Source of the DNA: Brevundimonas sp.
Lineage (GTDB): Bacteria > Pseudomonadota > Alphaproteobacteria > Caulobacterales > Caulobacteraceae
Direction of reading: 5' to 3'
Assembly: GCF_013912005.1 (NCBI RefSeq)
Contig: NZ_JACESB010000003.1
Coordinates: 177,207-241,206 of the forward strand
Length of the DNA stretch: 64,000 nucleotides
Under the pieces are notes generated by a model. The model made no database searches, was not told the origin of the DNA, and saw only the letters and a list, made by a program, of their open reading frames with translations. Numbering within the stretch: the stretch's first letter is position 1; every line of letters starts with the position of its first letter. The position numbers and the translations under genes were made by a program. Positions 36,637-46,400 of this stretch are shown one piece after another.

Positions 36637-37290
36637 ATGAAACTCTTCCTCGACACCGCCGACGTCGCCGTCATCAAGGACATGGTCCCCACCGGAATGG
36701 TGGACGGCGTCACCACCAATCCGTCGCTGATCGCCAAGTCGGGCCGGAACATCGCCGAGGTCATCGCCGAGATTTGCGCCCTCGTCGAGGGGCCGATCTC
36801 CGCCGAGGCGGTGGCGACCGACTTCGAGACCATGGTCCGCGAAGGCGAGAAGCTCGCCGCCATCGCCCCGAACGTGGTGGTCAAGCTGCCGCTGACCTGG
36901 GACGGCCTGCGCGCCACCCGCGCCTTCGCCGAGCGCGGCGTGAAGACCAACGTCACCCTGTGCTTCTCCGCCGCCCAGGCCCTGCTGGCCGCCAAGGCCG
37001 GCGCCACCTTCATCTCGCCCTTCGTGGGGCGGCTGGAGGACCACGGCGCCGACGGCGTGGCCCTGCTGGAGGAGATCCGCACCCTGTACGACATCCACGG
37101 TTTCGAGACCGAGGTGCTGGCCGCCTCCCTGCGCAACCCCTCGCACGTCTCGGCGGCGGCCCTCGCCGGCGCCGACGCCGCCACCCTGCCGGCCGACGTT
37201 TTCAAGGCCCTGGTCAAGCACCCGTTAACCGACAAGGGGCTTGATGCCTTCCTAGCCGACTGGGGCAAGACCGGCCAGTCCATCCTGTAA
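36637..37290 (+). CDS. Transaldolase, fructose-6-phosphate aldolase-like
   Basis: 217 aa, short (TalC/FSA) subfamily. The Schiff-base lysine is Lys83 in [13 protein letters not shown]; also [15 protein letters not shown] at the N-terminus, GVTTNPSLI and [12 protein letters not shown]. Acts in the non-oxidative pentose phosphate pathway; whether it works as transaldolase or aldolase cannot be told from sequence. First gene of an operon with DUF484 and xerC (24 bp gap). Confidence 0.95.
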   Translation: MKLFLDTADVAVIKDMVPTGMVDGVTTNPSLIAKSGRNIAEVIAEICALVEGPISAEAVATDFETMVREGEKLAAIAPNVVVKLPLTWDGLRATRAFAERGVKTNVTLCFSAAQALLAAKAGATFISPFVGRLEDHGADGVALLEEIRTLYDIHGFETEVLAASLRNPSHVSAAALAGADAATLPADVFKALVKHPLTDKGLDAFLADWGKTGQSIL

Positions 37291-37314
37291 GAGTCGCCTC
37301 GGGGAGAGGTCTTC

Positions 37315-38019
37315 GTGAGCGCATCGCCTGACCTCTCCGCCGACGCCCCGACCGAGCCGCACTGGCCGGAGATCCGGGCCTGGCTGCAGGCCAATCCGCA
37401 GACCCTGCTCGACGACCGCTCCCTGCTCGAGGAGATCGGCCTGAAGCCGCACGGCCGCAACGTGGTCGACTTCGGCCGCGCCGCCCTGACCCGTCTCGAG
37501 GCGGCCGCGGAGCGGGAGGCGGACGCCCGCAAGCGCATCGAGGCGATCGCCCGCGCCAATTTCGCCGCCCAGACCCAGACCCACGTCGCCGCCCTCGACC
37601 TGATGGAGGCGCGCAACCTGTCCGACCTGGCCCGGCGGCTCGACGCCGCGGTCCAGGGCCGCTTCGGCCTCGCCGGCGCGGCGGTGGCCCTGGAGAAGCC
37701 GGGCGGCGCGCCGTTCGGCTGGAAGACGCTCGAGGCCGGACGGGTCGACGCCCTGCTCGGGGAGCACGGCCTCGCCTGGCTGGGCCCGCACTTCGACGGG
37801 CTGAACCTGTTCGGGGCCGCCGCCGACGAGGTCCGCTCGGTGGCCCTGATCCGGATGACGCCGCACTTCCCGGGTTCCGGAACGGCGGCGCGGGCGGGTC
37901 TTTGCGCCTTCGGCTCGTCCGAGCCGGACGGCTTCACGCCGAACATGGGCTGCGAACTCGTCGCCTTCATCGCCCGGGTCGTCGAACGGACGGCCGAACG
38001 ATGGCCGATCCTCAGCTGA
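37315..38019 (+). CDS. DUF484 family protein
   Basis: 234 aa, GTG start with GGGGAGAGG upstream. The N-terminus has the family pattern WLQANPQTLLDDRSLLEEIGL; a helical linker (about 60-95) leads to a GAF-like domain (about 100-230: LSDLARRLDAAVQG, ALIRMTPHFPGSG). Function unclear; the gene is usually beside xerC in proteobacteria, as here, where its end overlaps the xerC start by 19 bp. Confidence 0.92.
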   Translation: MSASPDLSADAPTEPHWPEIRAWLQANPQTLLDDRSLLEEIGLKPHGRNVVDFGRAALTRLEAAAEREADARKRIEAIARANFAAQTQTHVAALDLMEARNLSDLARRLDAAVQGRFGLAGAAVALEKPGGAPFGWKTLEAGRVDALLGEHGLAWLGPHFDGLNLFGAAADEVRSVALIRMTPHFPGSGTAARAGLCAFGSSEPDGFTPNMGCELVAFIARVVERTAERWPILS

Positions 38020-38930
38020 GCGCGGAGCAGGCGCTCGCCGCCTGGCTGGAGCACCTCGCCCACGAGCGTCGGCTGTCGCCGCGCACCCTCGAGGCCTACG
38101 GCCACATCGGGCGGCTGTACCTGGCCTTCCTGGCGCAGCACCGGGGCGAGGCCCTGCGTCTCGCGGACCTGGGCTCGGTCACGGCGGCCGAGGTGCGCGC
38201 CCACCTCGCCGCCCGGCGCGGCGGCGACCGCCCCCTCGCCGCCCGCTCGATCGGCCAGACCCTGGCGGCGATCCGCACCTTTCACGCCTTCCTCGACCGC
38301 CGCCTGGCCACGCCCGCGCCGCAGCTGGCGCTCGTCCGCGGCCCGCGGATCAAGCCGACCCTGCCGCGGCCGGTGAGCGAGGATCAGGCCCGCGGCCTGC
38401 TGCAGGAGACGCAGGCCGATCCGGACGTGGAGCCCTGGGAGGCCGCCCGCGACCGGGCCGTCCTGACCCTGCTCTACGGCTGCGGCCTGCGCATCTCCGA
38501 AGCCCTGGCCCTGACCCGCCGGGACGCGCCCCTGTCCGAGGCCCTGCGCATCCTCGGCAAGGGCGGCAAGATCCGGCTGGCTCCGGTGCTGCCCGCGGTG
38601 CGCGAGGCGGTCGACGCCTACCTCGCCCTGCAGCCCTGGCCGCTGGCTCCGGACGACGCGCTGTTCCGGGCGCGGCGCGGCGGCCCGCTCGGTCCGCGGC
38701 AGGTGCAGGCCGCCATGCAGCGGCTGCGCGGCCGGCTGGGCCTGCCCGCCAGCGCGACGCCGCACGCCCTGCGCCACAGCTTCGCCACCCATCTGCTGGG
38801 GGCCGGCGCCGACCTGCGATCGATCCAGCAGCTGCTAGGCCACGCCAGCCTGTCGACCACCCAGAAGTACACCGCCGTCGACGCCGCCCGGCTGCTCGAC
38901 GCCTACGCCGCCGCCCACCCCCGCGCCTGA
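38001..38930 (+). CDS. xerC: Tyrosine recombinase XerC
   Basis: 309 aa. Core-binding SAM-like domain (about 5-110) and catalytic domain with Arg164 (GCGLRISEAL), Lys187, His255 and Arg258 (HALRHSF), His281 (GHASLS) and Tyr290 (QKYT). With XerD it resolves chromosome dimers at dif. Tail PRA after the tyrosine region is short. The start MADPQLSAEQ at 38001 lies inside the end of the DUF484 gene. No transposon features around it, and the context supports the chromosomal Xer role rather than an island integrase. Confidence 0.94.
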   Translation: MADPQLSAEQALAAWLEHLAHERRLSPRTLEAYGHIGRLYLAFLAQHRGEALRLADLGSVTAAEVRAHLAARRGGDRPLAARSIGQTLAAIRTFHAFLDRRLATPAPQLALVRGPRIKPTLPRPVSEDQARGLLQETQADPDVEPWEAARDRAVLTLLYGCGLRISEALALTRRDAPLSEALRILGKGGKIRLAPVLPAVREAVDAYLALQPWPLAPDDALFRARRGGPLGPRQVQAAMQRLRGRLGLPASATPHALRHSFATHLLGAGADLRSIQQLLGHASLSTTQKYTAVDAARLLDAYAAAHPRA

Positions 38931-39008
38931 TCCGGCGCACTGGCCAGTTCTCTCCCTCTGCGCCTACAGTGCGGGTTCGTGCGGCGGGGGGCCGCGGCGG
39001 AGAGAGGG

Positions 39009-40010
39009 ATGAGGGGACCGGATCGGCGCTGGATGCTGGCGGGTCTGGGCGCGGGGGCGGCCGGTCTCGCCCTGTCCCGGTCGCCGGTCCGGGCCCAGGA
39101 GCCGCCGCCGGCGCCCGACGCGGCGCAGCCGGTGCAGCTGCTCGCCAACCTGTTCACGCGGGTCGGCGCGGCGGTGACCGTGAACGGGCGCGGACCGTTC
39201 ACCTTCGTCATCGACACCGGCGCCGCGGCGACGGCGGTTTCCGATGCGGTCGCGGCCGAGCTGGCCCTGCCGCAACGGGCGCCGGTGCTGGTCCACGGCA
39301 TCACCACGGCGACACGCACCGACAGCGTCGCCGTCCATCGCCTCCAGCTCAGCGGCCTCAACTTCCACGATCTGGTCTGTCCGGTGCTGCCGGCGGACAA
39401 TCTGGGCGCGGACGGCCTGCTGGGGCTGGACGTGCTGGGCCGCTTCCGCCTGAGCTTCGACGTCAGCCGGCGCTCGGCCAGCCTGAGCATCCCCGGCGTC
39501 CGCATCCTGATGGGCGGCGCGGACATGACGACGGGCACCCGCCTCCCCCGCGCCGGCGTGCGCACCGTCCGCGGCCGGTTCGGACAGCTCATCCTGACCC
39601 AGGTGGCGGTGGAGGGGGTGCCGACGGCGGCCTTCATCGACAGCGGGGCCCAGTATTCGATCGGCAACGGGCGGCTTCAGCGGGCGGTCGCCGCCCGCCG
39701 CAGCGAGTTCGGACGGCTGGCGCAGCGGGTGCCGCTCTACGGCGTGACCGGCCAGAGCCTGTCAGCGGATCTGGCCCGGGTGTCCGACCTCCGTCTGGGC
39801 GCGAACCGGCTCGGGCCGACGCCGCTGCTCTTCGCCGACCTGCATTGCTTCGGCACGCTGGAGCTGGACGACCGGCCGGCCCTGCTTATCGGGGCCGACC
39901 TGCTGGGCCGGTTCCGCCATGTCGCCATGGATTTCGACGCCGGGTCGGTGACCTTCCGCGGCCTGCGGCGGCAGACGACCCGATCGGTCGAGGATACGCT
40001 GCGCGGCTGA
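39009..40010 (+). CDS. Exported retropepsin-like aspartyl protease with two active motifs
   Basis: 333 aa. An N-terminal RRWMLAGLGAGAAG segment looks like a Tat-type or ordinary signal peptide, with cleavage after VRAQ (~30). Two similar lobes each have the catalytic motif: FVIDTGAAATAVS (Asp69) and AFIDSGAQYSIGN (Asp211), each followed by a hydrophobic GLLGLDVLGRF / LLIGADLLGRF motif. This makes an internal dimer like pepsin built from retroviral-type units. Substrate unknown. The ATG at 39009 has GGAGAGAGGG upstream; the earlier in-frame start lacks one. Confidence 0.87.
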   Translation: MRGPDRRWMLAGLGAGAAGLALSRSPVRAQEPPPAPDAAQPVQLLANLFTRVGAAVTVNGRGPFTFVIDTGAAATAVSDAVAAELALPQRAPVLVHGITTATRTDSVAVHRLQLSGLNFHDLVCPVLPADNLGADGLLGLDVLGRFRLSFDVSRRSASLSIPGVRILMGGADMTTGTRLPRAGVRTVRGRFGQLILTQVAVEGVPTAAFIDSGAQYSIGNGRLQRAVAARRSEFGRLAQRVPLYGVTGQSLSADLARVSDLRLGANRLGPTPLLFADLHCFGTLELDDRPALLIGADLLGRFRHVAMDFDAGSVTFRGLRRQTTRSVEDTLRG

Positions 40011-40016
40011 GCCGGC

Positions 40017-41426
40017 TCAGGCCTGCATGGTCCAGCCCTCGACGCCCATGGCCGCCTGGCGGACGGCCTCGGAACGGGTCGGGTGCGGGTGGCAGATGCG
40101 GGCGATGTCCTCCGACGCCCCGCCGAAGGCCATGGCGACGCAGGCCTCGCCGATCATCTCGCCGGCCTGCGGGCCGAAGATGTGCACCCCGAGGATGCGG
40201 TCGGTGGCGGCGTCGGCCAGCACCTTCACGAAGCCGTCGGTCTCGTGATTGATCTTCGCGCGGCTGTTGGCGGTGAAGGGGAATTTGCCGGCCTTGTAGG
40301 CGACGCCGGCCTCCTTCAGCTGCTCCTCGGTCTTGCCGACCCAGGCCACCTCGGGAGCGGTGTAGACGACGCTCGGCACCAGGTCGTAGTCGACGTGGCC
40401 GGGCTTGCCCGCGATCAGCTCGATCGCCGCGACGCCGTCCTCCTCGGCCTTGTGGGCCAGCATCGGCCCGTGGGTCACGTCGCCGATCACCCAGACGCCG
40501 CCGGCGTTGGTGCGGAAGTGGTCGTTGGCGATGAAGCCGCGCTTGTCGGGCTCGATCCCGACCGTCTCGAGGCCCAGCCCCTCGGTGTAGGGACGGCGGC
40601 CGATGGCCACCAGCACCACGTCCCCCTTCAGGGTCTCCGCCGCGCCGCCGGCGGCCGGTTCGACGGTCAGCTCGACGCCGTCCTTGCCGGTCTTCCCGCC
40701 GGTGACCTTCATGCCCAGCCGGAAGCTCATGCCCTGCTTGGTCAGCGAGCGCTGAAAGGCCCTGGCGACATCGAGGTCCATGCCGGGGGTGATGCGGTCG
40801 AGGTATTCGACCACGGTCACCTCCGCGCCGAGGCGGCGCCACACCGAGCCGAGCTCCAGACCGATGATGCCGGCGCCGACCACGATCAGCTTCTTCGGCA
40901 CGGCCGCCAGCGACAGGGCGCCGGTGGAGTCGACCACCTTGCCGTCCTCGAAGGCGACTCCCGGCAGCGGGGTCGGCTCGGAACCGGTGGCGATCAGGAT
41001 GTTCTTCGCCGACAGGGTCGTGACGGTTCCGTCCGCCGCCGTCACCTCGACCGCCCCCGGGCCGGTGATCCGTCCCCGGCCCCTGATCCACTCGACCTTG
41101 TTCTTCTTGAACAGGAATTCGATGCCCTTGGTCAGGGCCGAGACGCTCTCGGCCTTCTGGCCCATCATCTGGTCGAGGTTGAGCTTCGGCGCCCCGACCT
41201 CGATGCCCAGTTTCGGGAATTCCTTCGTCGCCGCCTCGAACAGCTCCGAGGCGTGCAGCAGGGCCTTGGAGGGCATGCAGCCCACGTTCAGGCAGGTGCC
41301 GCCGAGCGTGTCGCGCATCTCGACGCAGGCGACCTTCAGGCCCAGCTGGCCCGCGCGGATGGCGGCGTTGTAGCCGCCCGGTCCGCCCCCGATGATGACG
41401 ACGTCGTAGTTTGCGGCTTCGGCCAT
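40017..41426 (-). CDS. lpdA: Dihydrolipoyl dehydrogenase (E3)
   Basis: 469 aa flavoprotein shared by pyruvate and 2-oxoglutarate dehydrogenase complexes. FAD motif VVIIGGGPGGYNAAIRAG, redox pair in GGTCLNVGCMPSKALLHASEL, NAD motif VVGAGIIGLELGSVWRRLG, FAD-closing VIGDVTHGPMLAHKAEEDG and the dimer histidine in HPHPTRSEA. Length is standard. No E1/E2 genes are adjacent. It reoxidises dihydrolipoamide with NAD+. Confidence 0.95.
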   Translation of the reverse strand: MAEAANYDVVIIGGGPGGYNAAIRAGQLGLKVACVEMRDTLGGTCLNVGCMPSKALLHASELFEAATKEFPKLGIEVGAPKLNLDQMMGQKAESVSALTKGIEFLFKKNKVEWIRGRGRITGPGAVEVTAADGTVTTLSAKNILIATGSEPTPLPGVAFEDGKVVDSTGALSLAAVPKKLIVVGAGIIGLELGSVWRRLGAEVTVVEYLDRITPGMDLDVARAFQRSLTKQGMSFRLGMKVTGGKTGKDGVELTVEPAAGGAAETLKGDVVLVAIGRRPYTEGLGLETVGIEPDKRGFIANDHFRTNAGGVWVIGDVTHGPMLAHKAEEDGVAAIELIAGKPGHVDYDLVPSVVYTAPEVAWVGKTEEQLKEAGVAYKAGKFPFTANSRAKINHETDGFVKVLADAATDRILGVHIFGPQAGEMIGEACVAMAFGGASEDIARICHPHPTRSEAVRQAAMGVEGWTMQA

Positions 41427-41510
41427 GGGGGTCTCTGGGCTGCTGGGGCGGGGAGGCGGCCGGAACCTAGCGACCCCGCCGCGCCGGTCAACCGCCCGCG
41501 CGCAGACGTC

Positions 41511-41996
41511 TCAGTAGGCGAACTGCCCTGGCAGGCGCTTGCGGCGGATGCGGCGGCCGGCGACGACCACCAGAACGCCGAGCAGCAGCAGCGCGCCCAG
41601 CGCCAGCCACAGCGGATCGACCGGCAGACCCGCCGGCGGGCCGCGGAGGGCCGCGCCCGAGGCCTCCGCAGCGGGCGCCCCCGCGCCCGGCAGCCGTCCG
41701 TCCATGGCCAGGCGAAGGATCGCGTCGGCGATGAAACCGAGGAAATAGGCCACCGCCGCCCGCGAATTGCCGGAGCCCAGCATCAGCGCCGCCACCACAT
41801 AGAGGAGGATGGCGGCGGCCAGGACCGCCCAGGCCGGCACGAGGCCGAACAGCGGCGCCCCCGCCTCGGCGGCGCTCCGCATGGCCATCGGCGCCTCCGG
41901 GGCCGCGGACCCCAGCAGCGGGGCCAGCCAGGGCCACGCCAGCCAGGCCGCATAGCCCAGCACCGCCGCCGCCACGATGAGTCTCAGCACTTTCAT
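41511..41996 (-). CDS. Membrane protein with three predicted helices
   Basis: 161 aa. N-terminal signal-like helix (RLIVAAAVLGYAAWLAWPWL), a central pair (VPAWAVLAAAILLYVVAAL, VAYFLGFIADAILRL) and a C-terminal helix (WLALGALLLLGVLVVVAG) followed by RRIRRKRLPGQFAY. No family recognised. The start at 41996 is eight bases after GGGAG; GTG at 42005 is the other option. Lies between lpdA and a sensor kinase, same direction. Confidence 0.72.
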   Translation of the reverse strand: MKVLRLIVAAAVLGYAAWLAWPWLAPLLGSAAPEAPMAMRSAAEAGAPLFGLVPAWAVLAAAILLYVVAALMLGSGNSRAAVAYFLGFIADAILRLAMDGRLPGAGAPAAEASGAALRGPPAGLPVDPLWLALGALLLLGVLVVVAGRRIRRKRLPGQFAY

Positions 41997-42059
41997 GACC
42001 CGCACTCCCTCTCCGTTAACCAGCCTACACCGGCCGACGGCGAACGGCGATAGGCAGGA

Positions 42060-43841
42060 TCAGGCGGCGTCCGGAAGGGTGATCGACACCTCGGCGCCGG
42101 AACCCGGCTGGCTCTCGATCGACAGCACGCCGCCCGACTGGCGGGCGAAGGCGTAGGCCTGGGACAGGCCCAGCCCCGCCGCGCCCTCGCGGGTCGTGAA
42201 GAAGGGCTCGACGGCGCGGGCGGCCAGCTCCCGGTCCATGCCGGGGCCCGTGTCGCGCACGCTGAGCCGCAGCCCGCCCTCGAGCTGCCGCTCCAGTCGC
42301 ACCGCGACCGAACCCTGGCCGCCGACGGCCTCGACGGCGTTCCGGGTCAGGGCCTGCACGGCCCCCTCGAAGGCCACCGGGTCGATCCGGGCCATCGCCG
42401 GCTGCGCCGGGGCCTCGACCATCAGGTCCACGCCGGGGCCGACCATGGCGCGCAGGCGGGTTTCGAGACCGCGCAGCAGGAGGCCGGCGTCGAGAAGGGG
42501 CAGGACCGGCTCGTCGTCGCCCTGGGCGAAGGCGGTCAGGCGGCGGGTGAGCGCCTCGCCGCGGCGGCCGGCGGCCAGCGCCGCCTCCCCGAGGCGACGC
42601 ACGCGGCCGGGGTCGTCCGCCTGCCGCAGCATCATGTCCAAGGCTCCCGTCATGACGCCGAGCAGGGCGTTGAAATCGTGCGCCAGCCCTCCGGTCAGCC
42701 GGCCGACGCTCTCCATCCGGCGTCCGCCCTGCAGCTCCGCCTGTGCGGCCTCCTGCGCCTTTCGGGCCTCGTCGAGCGCGGCTTGAGCCCGGGCGCGGGC
42801 CTCAGCGGCCTCGGCGCCGGCCGCTTCCGCAATCCGCCGGGCCTCATCGAGCTCGGCCTGCAGCCGCAGGGCCTCGTCCGTCGCGGGGGCGGGCGGAACC
42901 CCGGCCTCATCGCCGGCGGGCGCCGCAGCCGCCGTCTCCTCCGCTCGCTCGCCGGCGAGCAGCAGGGCGTCGACCTGTCCGTCCGCGTCCGGCAGCGGCA
43001 GGATCGACCAGCGGACGGCCCCGTCCGCCTGGCGGCGGGACACGATCGGCTCCGCCTCTCCGGGCGGGACGTCGATCGCGCCACGCAGGATGCGCCGGCC
43101 CTCGGCGCGTTCGTCCTCGGCGAGGAACAGATCGGCGAAGTCGCCGCCCGCCGGCTCCCGTCCGAGAAGGGCGCGGGCGGTGTTGTTGATCTCGCGCACG
43201 GCTCCGTCGGCGGAGACGACCACCAGGGCGCTGGACGCGGCGTCGAAGACCCGCCGGGTGACGTCGTCGGTCGTCTGCGACGGGACGGGCTGCGGCTCGG
43301 GGGTGGTCAGGCCCTCGGTCTCGACGATGGCCGCGGTCGAGCCGGTGATCTCGCCCCATTCGTTCTCGATCGGCATCGCCGTGACCGAGACCAGCATCTT
43401 GCGGCGGCTGGCCGGGTTGGCGATCAGGTGCTGGAAGCTCTTCACCGTCTGCCCGCGCAGGGCCCGGGCGCTGGGAAGCAGATCCGGCGGCACCGGCCGC
43501 CCGTCGGGGAAGGTGATGCCCCAGGTCGCCGAGTGAAAACGCAGCCCGATCAGCTCCGCGTCGCGCCGCCCCAGCAGCTGGTGCGCCGCACGGTTGGCGA
43601 AGACGAACTTCCCCTGTTTGTCGGTCTCGACGAGGGCGACGGGGATGGCGTTGAGGGTCTCGAACAGGCGCTTCTGCGATTCCTCGGCGACCCTCTGCAC
43701 CAGGTCGAGCTGGCCCGAGGCGTCGACGTGACGCGACCGGTTGGTCCAGGCGAACCAGAGCGCGACAAACCCCAGCAGCCAGCCGGCCGCGGCCAGCCCG
43801 CCCAGAACCCACACCCAGTTGATCTGGCCCTCGAGAAACAT
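42060..43841 (-). CDS. PAS-domain sensor histidine kinase
   Basis: 593 aa. One N-terminal membrane helix (about 8-28), PAS domain (about 45-165: LNAIPVALVETDKQGKFVFANRAAHQLLG), second PAS-like domain (about 175-280: ASSALVVVSADGAVREINNTARALLG), a long Ala/Glu coiled coil (about 300-370), then a histidine box GGLAHDFNALLGVMTGALD and an HATPase with DTGPGMDRE and GLGLSQAYAFARQSGG. The HDFN-type box puts it in the HWE-unrelated NtrB-like group. The signal and partner are unknown; no response regulator gene is adjacent. Start MFLEGQINW at 43841 with AGGG upstream. Confidence 0.88.
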   Translation of the reverse strand: MFLEGQINWVWVLGGLAAAGWLLGFVALWFAWTNRSRHVDASGQLDLVQRVAEESQKRLFETLNAIPVALVETDKQGKFVFANRAAHQLLGRRDAELIGLRFHSATWGITFPDGRPVPPDLLPSARALRGQTVKSFQHLIANPASRRKMLVSVTAMPIENEWGEITGSTAAIVETEGLTTPEPQPVPSQTTDDVTRRVFDAASSALVVVSADGAVREINNTARALLGREPAGGDFADLFLAEDERAEGRRILRGAIDVPPGEAEPIVSRRQADGAVRWSILPLPDADGQVDALLLAGERAEETAAAAPAGDEAGVPPAPATDEALRLQAELDEARRIAEAAGAEAAEARARAQAALDEARKAQEAAQAELQGGRRMESVGRLTGGLAHDFNALLGVMTGALDMMLRQADDPGRVRRLGEAALAAGRRGEALTRRLTAFAQGDDEPVLPLLDAGLLLRGLETRLRAMVGPGVDLMVEAPAQPAMARIDPVAFEGAVQALTRNAVEAVGGQGSVAVRLERQLEGGLRLSVRDTGPGMDRELAARAVEPFFTTREGAAGLGLSQAYAFARQSGGVLSIESQPGSGAEVSITLPDAA

Positions 43842-43958
43842 ACGCCCTGACTGTCCCGTTCTGGCGCCGCTGCGCCGGTCCGGGAGACACCTTGCAAGGG
43901 GCGAACCGGAACAGCCCGCATTCGCCCCCAAGGCGACCTAGCCGCGGTTTCCCGGGCG

Positions 43959-43985
43959 GTCCAGCCGGAAACCTTCCGGCCGGAC
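43959..43985. terminator. Inverted repeat 3' of the phytase-linked receptor
   Basis: GTCCAGCCGGAA, loop ACC, TTCCGGCCGGAC: a 12-bp stem with one mismatch, 10 bp beyond the receptor stop codon. No T-tract on either strand, so a terminator or mRNA-protecting hairpin is possible. Confidence 0.4.
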
Positions 43986-43995
43986 CTGTGCGGGA

Positions 43996-46248
43996 TCAGA
44001 ACGTGGCGCGGACCGTCAGCTGGTACAGCACGCCCGAGCGCTCGCTCTCCAGCTCGAACTCGTCCAGGTCCCCGTTCGCGCGGTTGTCGAGGATCTCCTC
44101 GACGGAGTCGCCGTCGTACTTCCAGAACGTCTCCCGCTTTTCCTTGTCGAGCAGGTTGATGGCGGAGAGGCGGACCACGATGCGGTCGCCGAAGCGCTTC
44201 TCCACGAACGCCTCGAGGTCCTGGTCGTACTCGACCTCGACCAGCTCATCGAGACCCGACTCATAGCCCTCGTCGCGGCCATAGAGGCTGGCGCCGAAGC
44301 TGGCGCCCCACGACGGGAGGTTCTGGATGAAGCCGAGGTTGTAGACGTTCGACGGCTGGTTGCGGAACTGACGCTCGACGCCGGTCCAGGGGTCGACCAC
44401 CTCGCTCTCCAGCCAGGTGTAGTTGAAGAACACCCCGGTCTCCGGCAGGCCGACGAAGTCCAGCGGGGCCGAGAAGTCGACCTCGACGCCCCAGGTCGTG
44501 CCGTCGCCGATGTTGCGCGGCTCGAACAGGTTGTAGACGTCGTCGCCGGCGGCCGGCGGATCCCCGTCCTCGTTGACCTCCCGGCCCGTGTCGACCAGCT
44601 CGATCAGGTTCTCGATCTCGCGGTAGAACAGGTTCACGCCGACGACGCCGCGCCGGCCGATCCGGTGCTCGTAGCCGAGGTCGAAGCCGTTGGCGAACTC
44701 GCTTTCGAGCAGCGGGTTGCCCTGCAGGGCGTCCTCGTCGCCCGGCTCTTCGTCGGCGAGATAGGGCGCCAGGAAGCTGTAGTCCGGCCGGCGCTGGGTC
44801 CGCGCCCAGGAGGCGCGGAACTGGTCGCGGCTGGTGGGCGACCAGGTCAGGTGCGCCGACGGGAAGAGCTCGCTCGCGTCGGACTCGACCGTCCCGAGAT
44901 CGCTGGTCACCTCCCGGTCCATCGACTCGTAGCGCAGGCCGACGTCGAGGGTGAGGGCGGGGCTCAGCTCGAAGGTCCCGCGCACGAACGGCTCCAGCCG
45001 GGTCTCCTCGATGCTGTAGATGGCGCCCGGCTCCGGATCCGGATCGTCGACCATGCCGCCCGAGATGTCGAACTCGACCTCGGCCGCGTCCCGCTCCTTG
45101 ATCAGGTAGTCGGCGCCGAACTTCAGCCGGAAGGCGCCCTCGCCCAGGGTGTAGGCCGCGCCGAACTCGTATTCATCGTCGGTGATGTCCAGCTCGACGT
45201 ATTCATCCAGCTCCAGCGGGTCGCCGGGATCGGCCACGTCGGTGCGGCTGCTGCTGTCTTCCCGGAAGCCGGACCAGCCAGCCTTGAAGTCGAGCTCGCC
45301 CGGTCCGACGTCGAACTCGCCGTCCATGCCGAGGGCGTAGGTCTGCTGGCTGATCCGCTCGGCCTGCACCTCGGTCTCGTCCAGCTCGTCGAACACGCCG
45401 GAGCCGTTATCGACGTAGGTCAGCGAGGTCTCGTCCTCGTCGCGGTCGGTGTCGACCGCGAGGCCGTTGAAGCGCAGCCGGCCGTTGTCGAAGCGAACGG
45501 TGAACTCGGCGTTGGCCGACAGGTCCTCGCCGTCGCGCGTGTCGTCCTGCAGCTCGATGTTGTCGAGCGCGCCGCCGTTCGCCGGATCGTCGTCATAGCG
45601 CTCGGACCGCTTCTCCTTCGGATTCCGGCGACCCTGGTAGTTGAGCGCCACCCAGAGCGAGGTGTTGTCGGTCCCGCCCGCCCAGGCGACCGAGCCGGCG
45701 CCGCGCATCTCGCCGTCCTCGTTGACGAGCACGCCGCCGCGGACCACGCCGCCTTCCAGCTGCGCCCCTTCCTTGAGCACCACGTTGATCGCGCCGGCCA
45801 CGCCGTCCGACGGCTGGTCGGCGCGCGGGCTGCGGATGATCTCGATGCGCTCGACCAGCTCGGCCGGGATGCGGTCGACGAAGAAGGCGCCGTCGTCCTC
45901 GCCGCCCGGCGCGCGACGGCCGTTGATCAGGATGTTGGTGTACCCCGGCGGCAGGCCGCGCATCGACACGCCGTCGAACTCCAGCACGTCCGAGGTGAAG
46001 GTCACGCCGGGCACGCGCTTCAGCATTTCGCCCACTGACACCGGCTCGAAGCGCTGGAAGTATTCGAGGTCGTACGAGAGGATCGGGTTCGCTTCGGCGG
46101 TGCGATTGCGGAAGACGATGTCCCCGGTGACCACCACGTCCTCGATGCGGACGGGCTCGGCGGAGCGGGCGTCCTGTTCCTGGGCCTGGACCGCGCCGGC
46201 GAGGGCGAGGGGCGCCAGGGCGGCCCCGAGGAGAAGAGCGACTTTCAT
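43996..46248 (-). CDS. TonB-dependent receptor next to phytase
   Basis: 750 aa. The signal peptide is MKVALLLGAALAPLALAG with AVQAQ cut, then a plug (VRIEDVVVTGDIVFR near 30-45, VGEMLKRVPGVTF, MRGLPPGYTNILINGRRAPG, GVAGAINVVLKEG) and a 22-strand barrel ending in the classic terminal Phe (RATF). The barrel is rich in acidic residues. It is divergent from a phytase lipoprotein with 247 bp between starts; such phytase-receptor pairs are known in Caulobacter and sphingomonads and are thought to take up phytate or its products. Start at 46248 with GGGATGCACCAC upstream; ATG three codons earlier is possible. Confidence 0.92.
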   Translation of the reverse strand: MKVALLLGAALAPLALAGAVQAQEQDARSAEPVRIEDVVVTGDIVFRNRTAEANPILSYDLEYFQRFEPVSVGEMLKRVPGVTFTSDVLEFDGVSMRGLPPGYTNILINGRRAPGGEDDGAFFVDRIPAELVERIEIIRSPRADQPSDGVAGAINVVLKEGAQLEGGVVRGGVLVNEDGEMRGAGSVAWAGGTDNTSLWVALNYQGRRNPKEKRSERYDDDPANGGALDNIELQDDTRDGEDLSANAEFTVRFDNGRLRFNGLAVDTDRDEDETSLTYVDNGSGVFDELDETEVQAERISQQTYALGMDGEFDVGPGELDFKAGWSGFREDSSSRTDVADPGDPLELDEYVELDITDDEYEFGAAYTLGEGAFRLKFGADYLIKERDAAEVEFDISGGMVDDPDPEPGAIYSIEETRLEPFVRGTFELSPALTLDVGLRYESMDREVTSDLGTVESDASELFPSAHLTWSPTSRDQFRASWARTQRRPDYSFLAPYLADEEPGDEDALQGNPLLESEFANGFDLGYEHRIGRRGVVGVNLFYREIENLIELVDTGREVNEDGDPPAAGDDVYNLFEPRNIGDGTTWGVEVDFSAPLDFVGLPETGVFFNYTWLESEVVDPWTGVERQFRNQPSNVYNLGFIQNLPSWGASFGASLYGRDEGYESGLDELVEVEYDQDLEAFVEKRFGDRIVVRLSAINLLDKEKRETFWKYDGDSVEEILDNRANGDLDEFELESERSGVLYQLTVRATF

Positions 46249-46400
46249 GTGGTGCATCCCGATGGTCCGGCCGGCCCCCCGGCCGCCGGTTCGGAACATC
46301 GAGCTAGGCCGTACCGGCGACGCCTCCGCGACGGTTCGGCGAAGCCGGCTTTGCGGTTTCTCGACGACTCTGCGACCGTTGTTCTCTGTCCGGACGGCTT

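Noticed and set aside
34444-37221. Extending priA upstream to 37221
   Set aside because: The extra 205 codons lie over the transaldolase gene on the other strand and have no homology; PriA N-terminus begins at the GTG at 36606.
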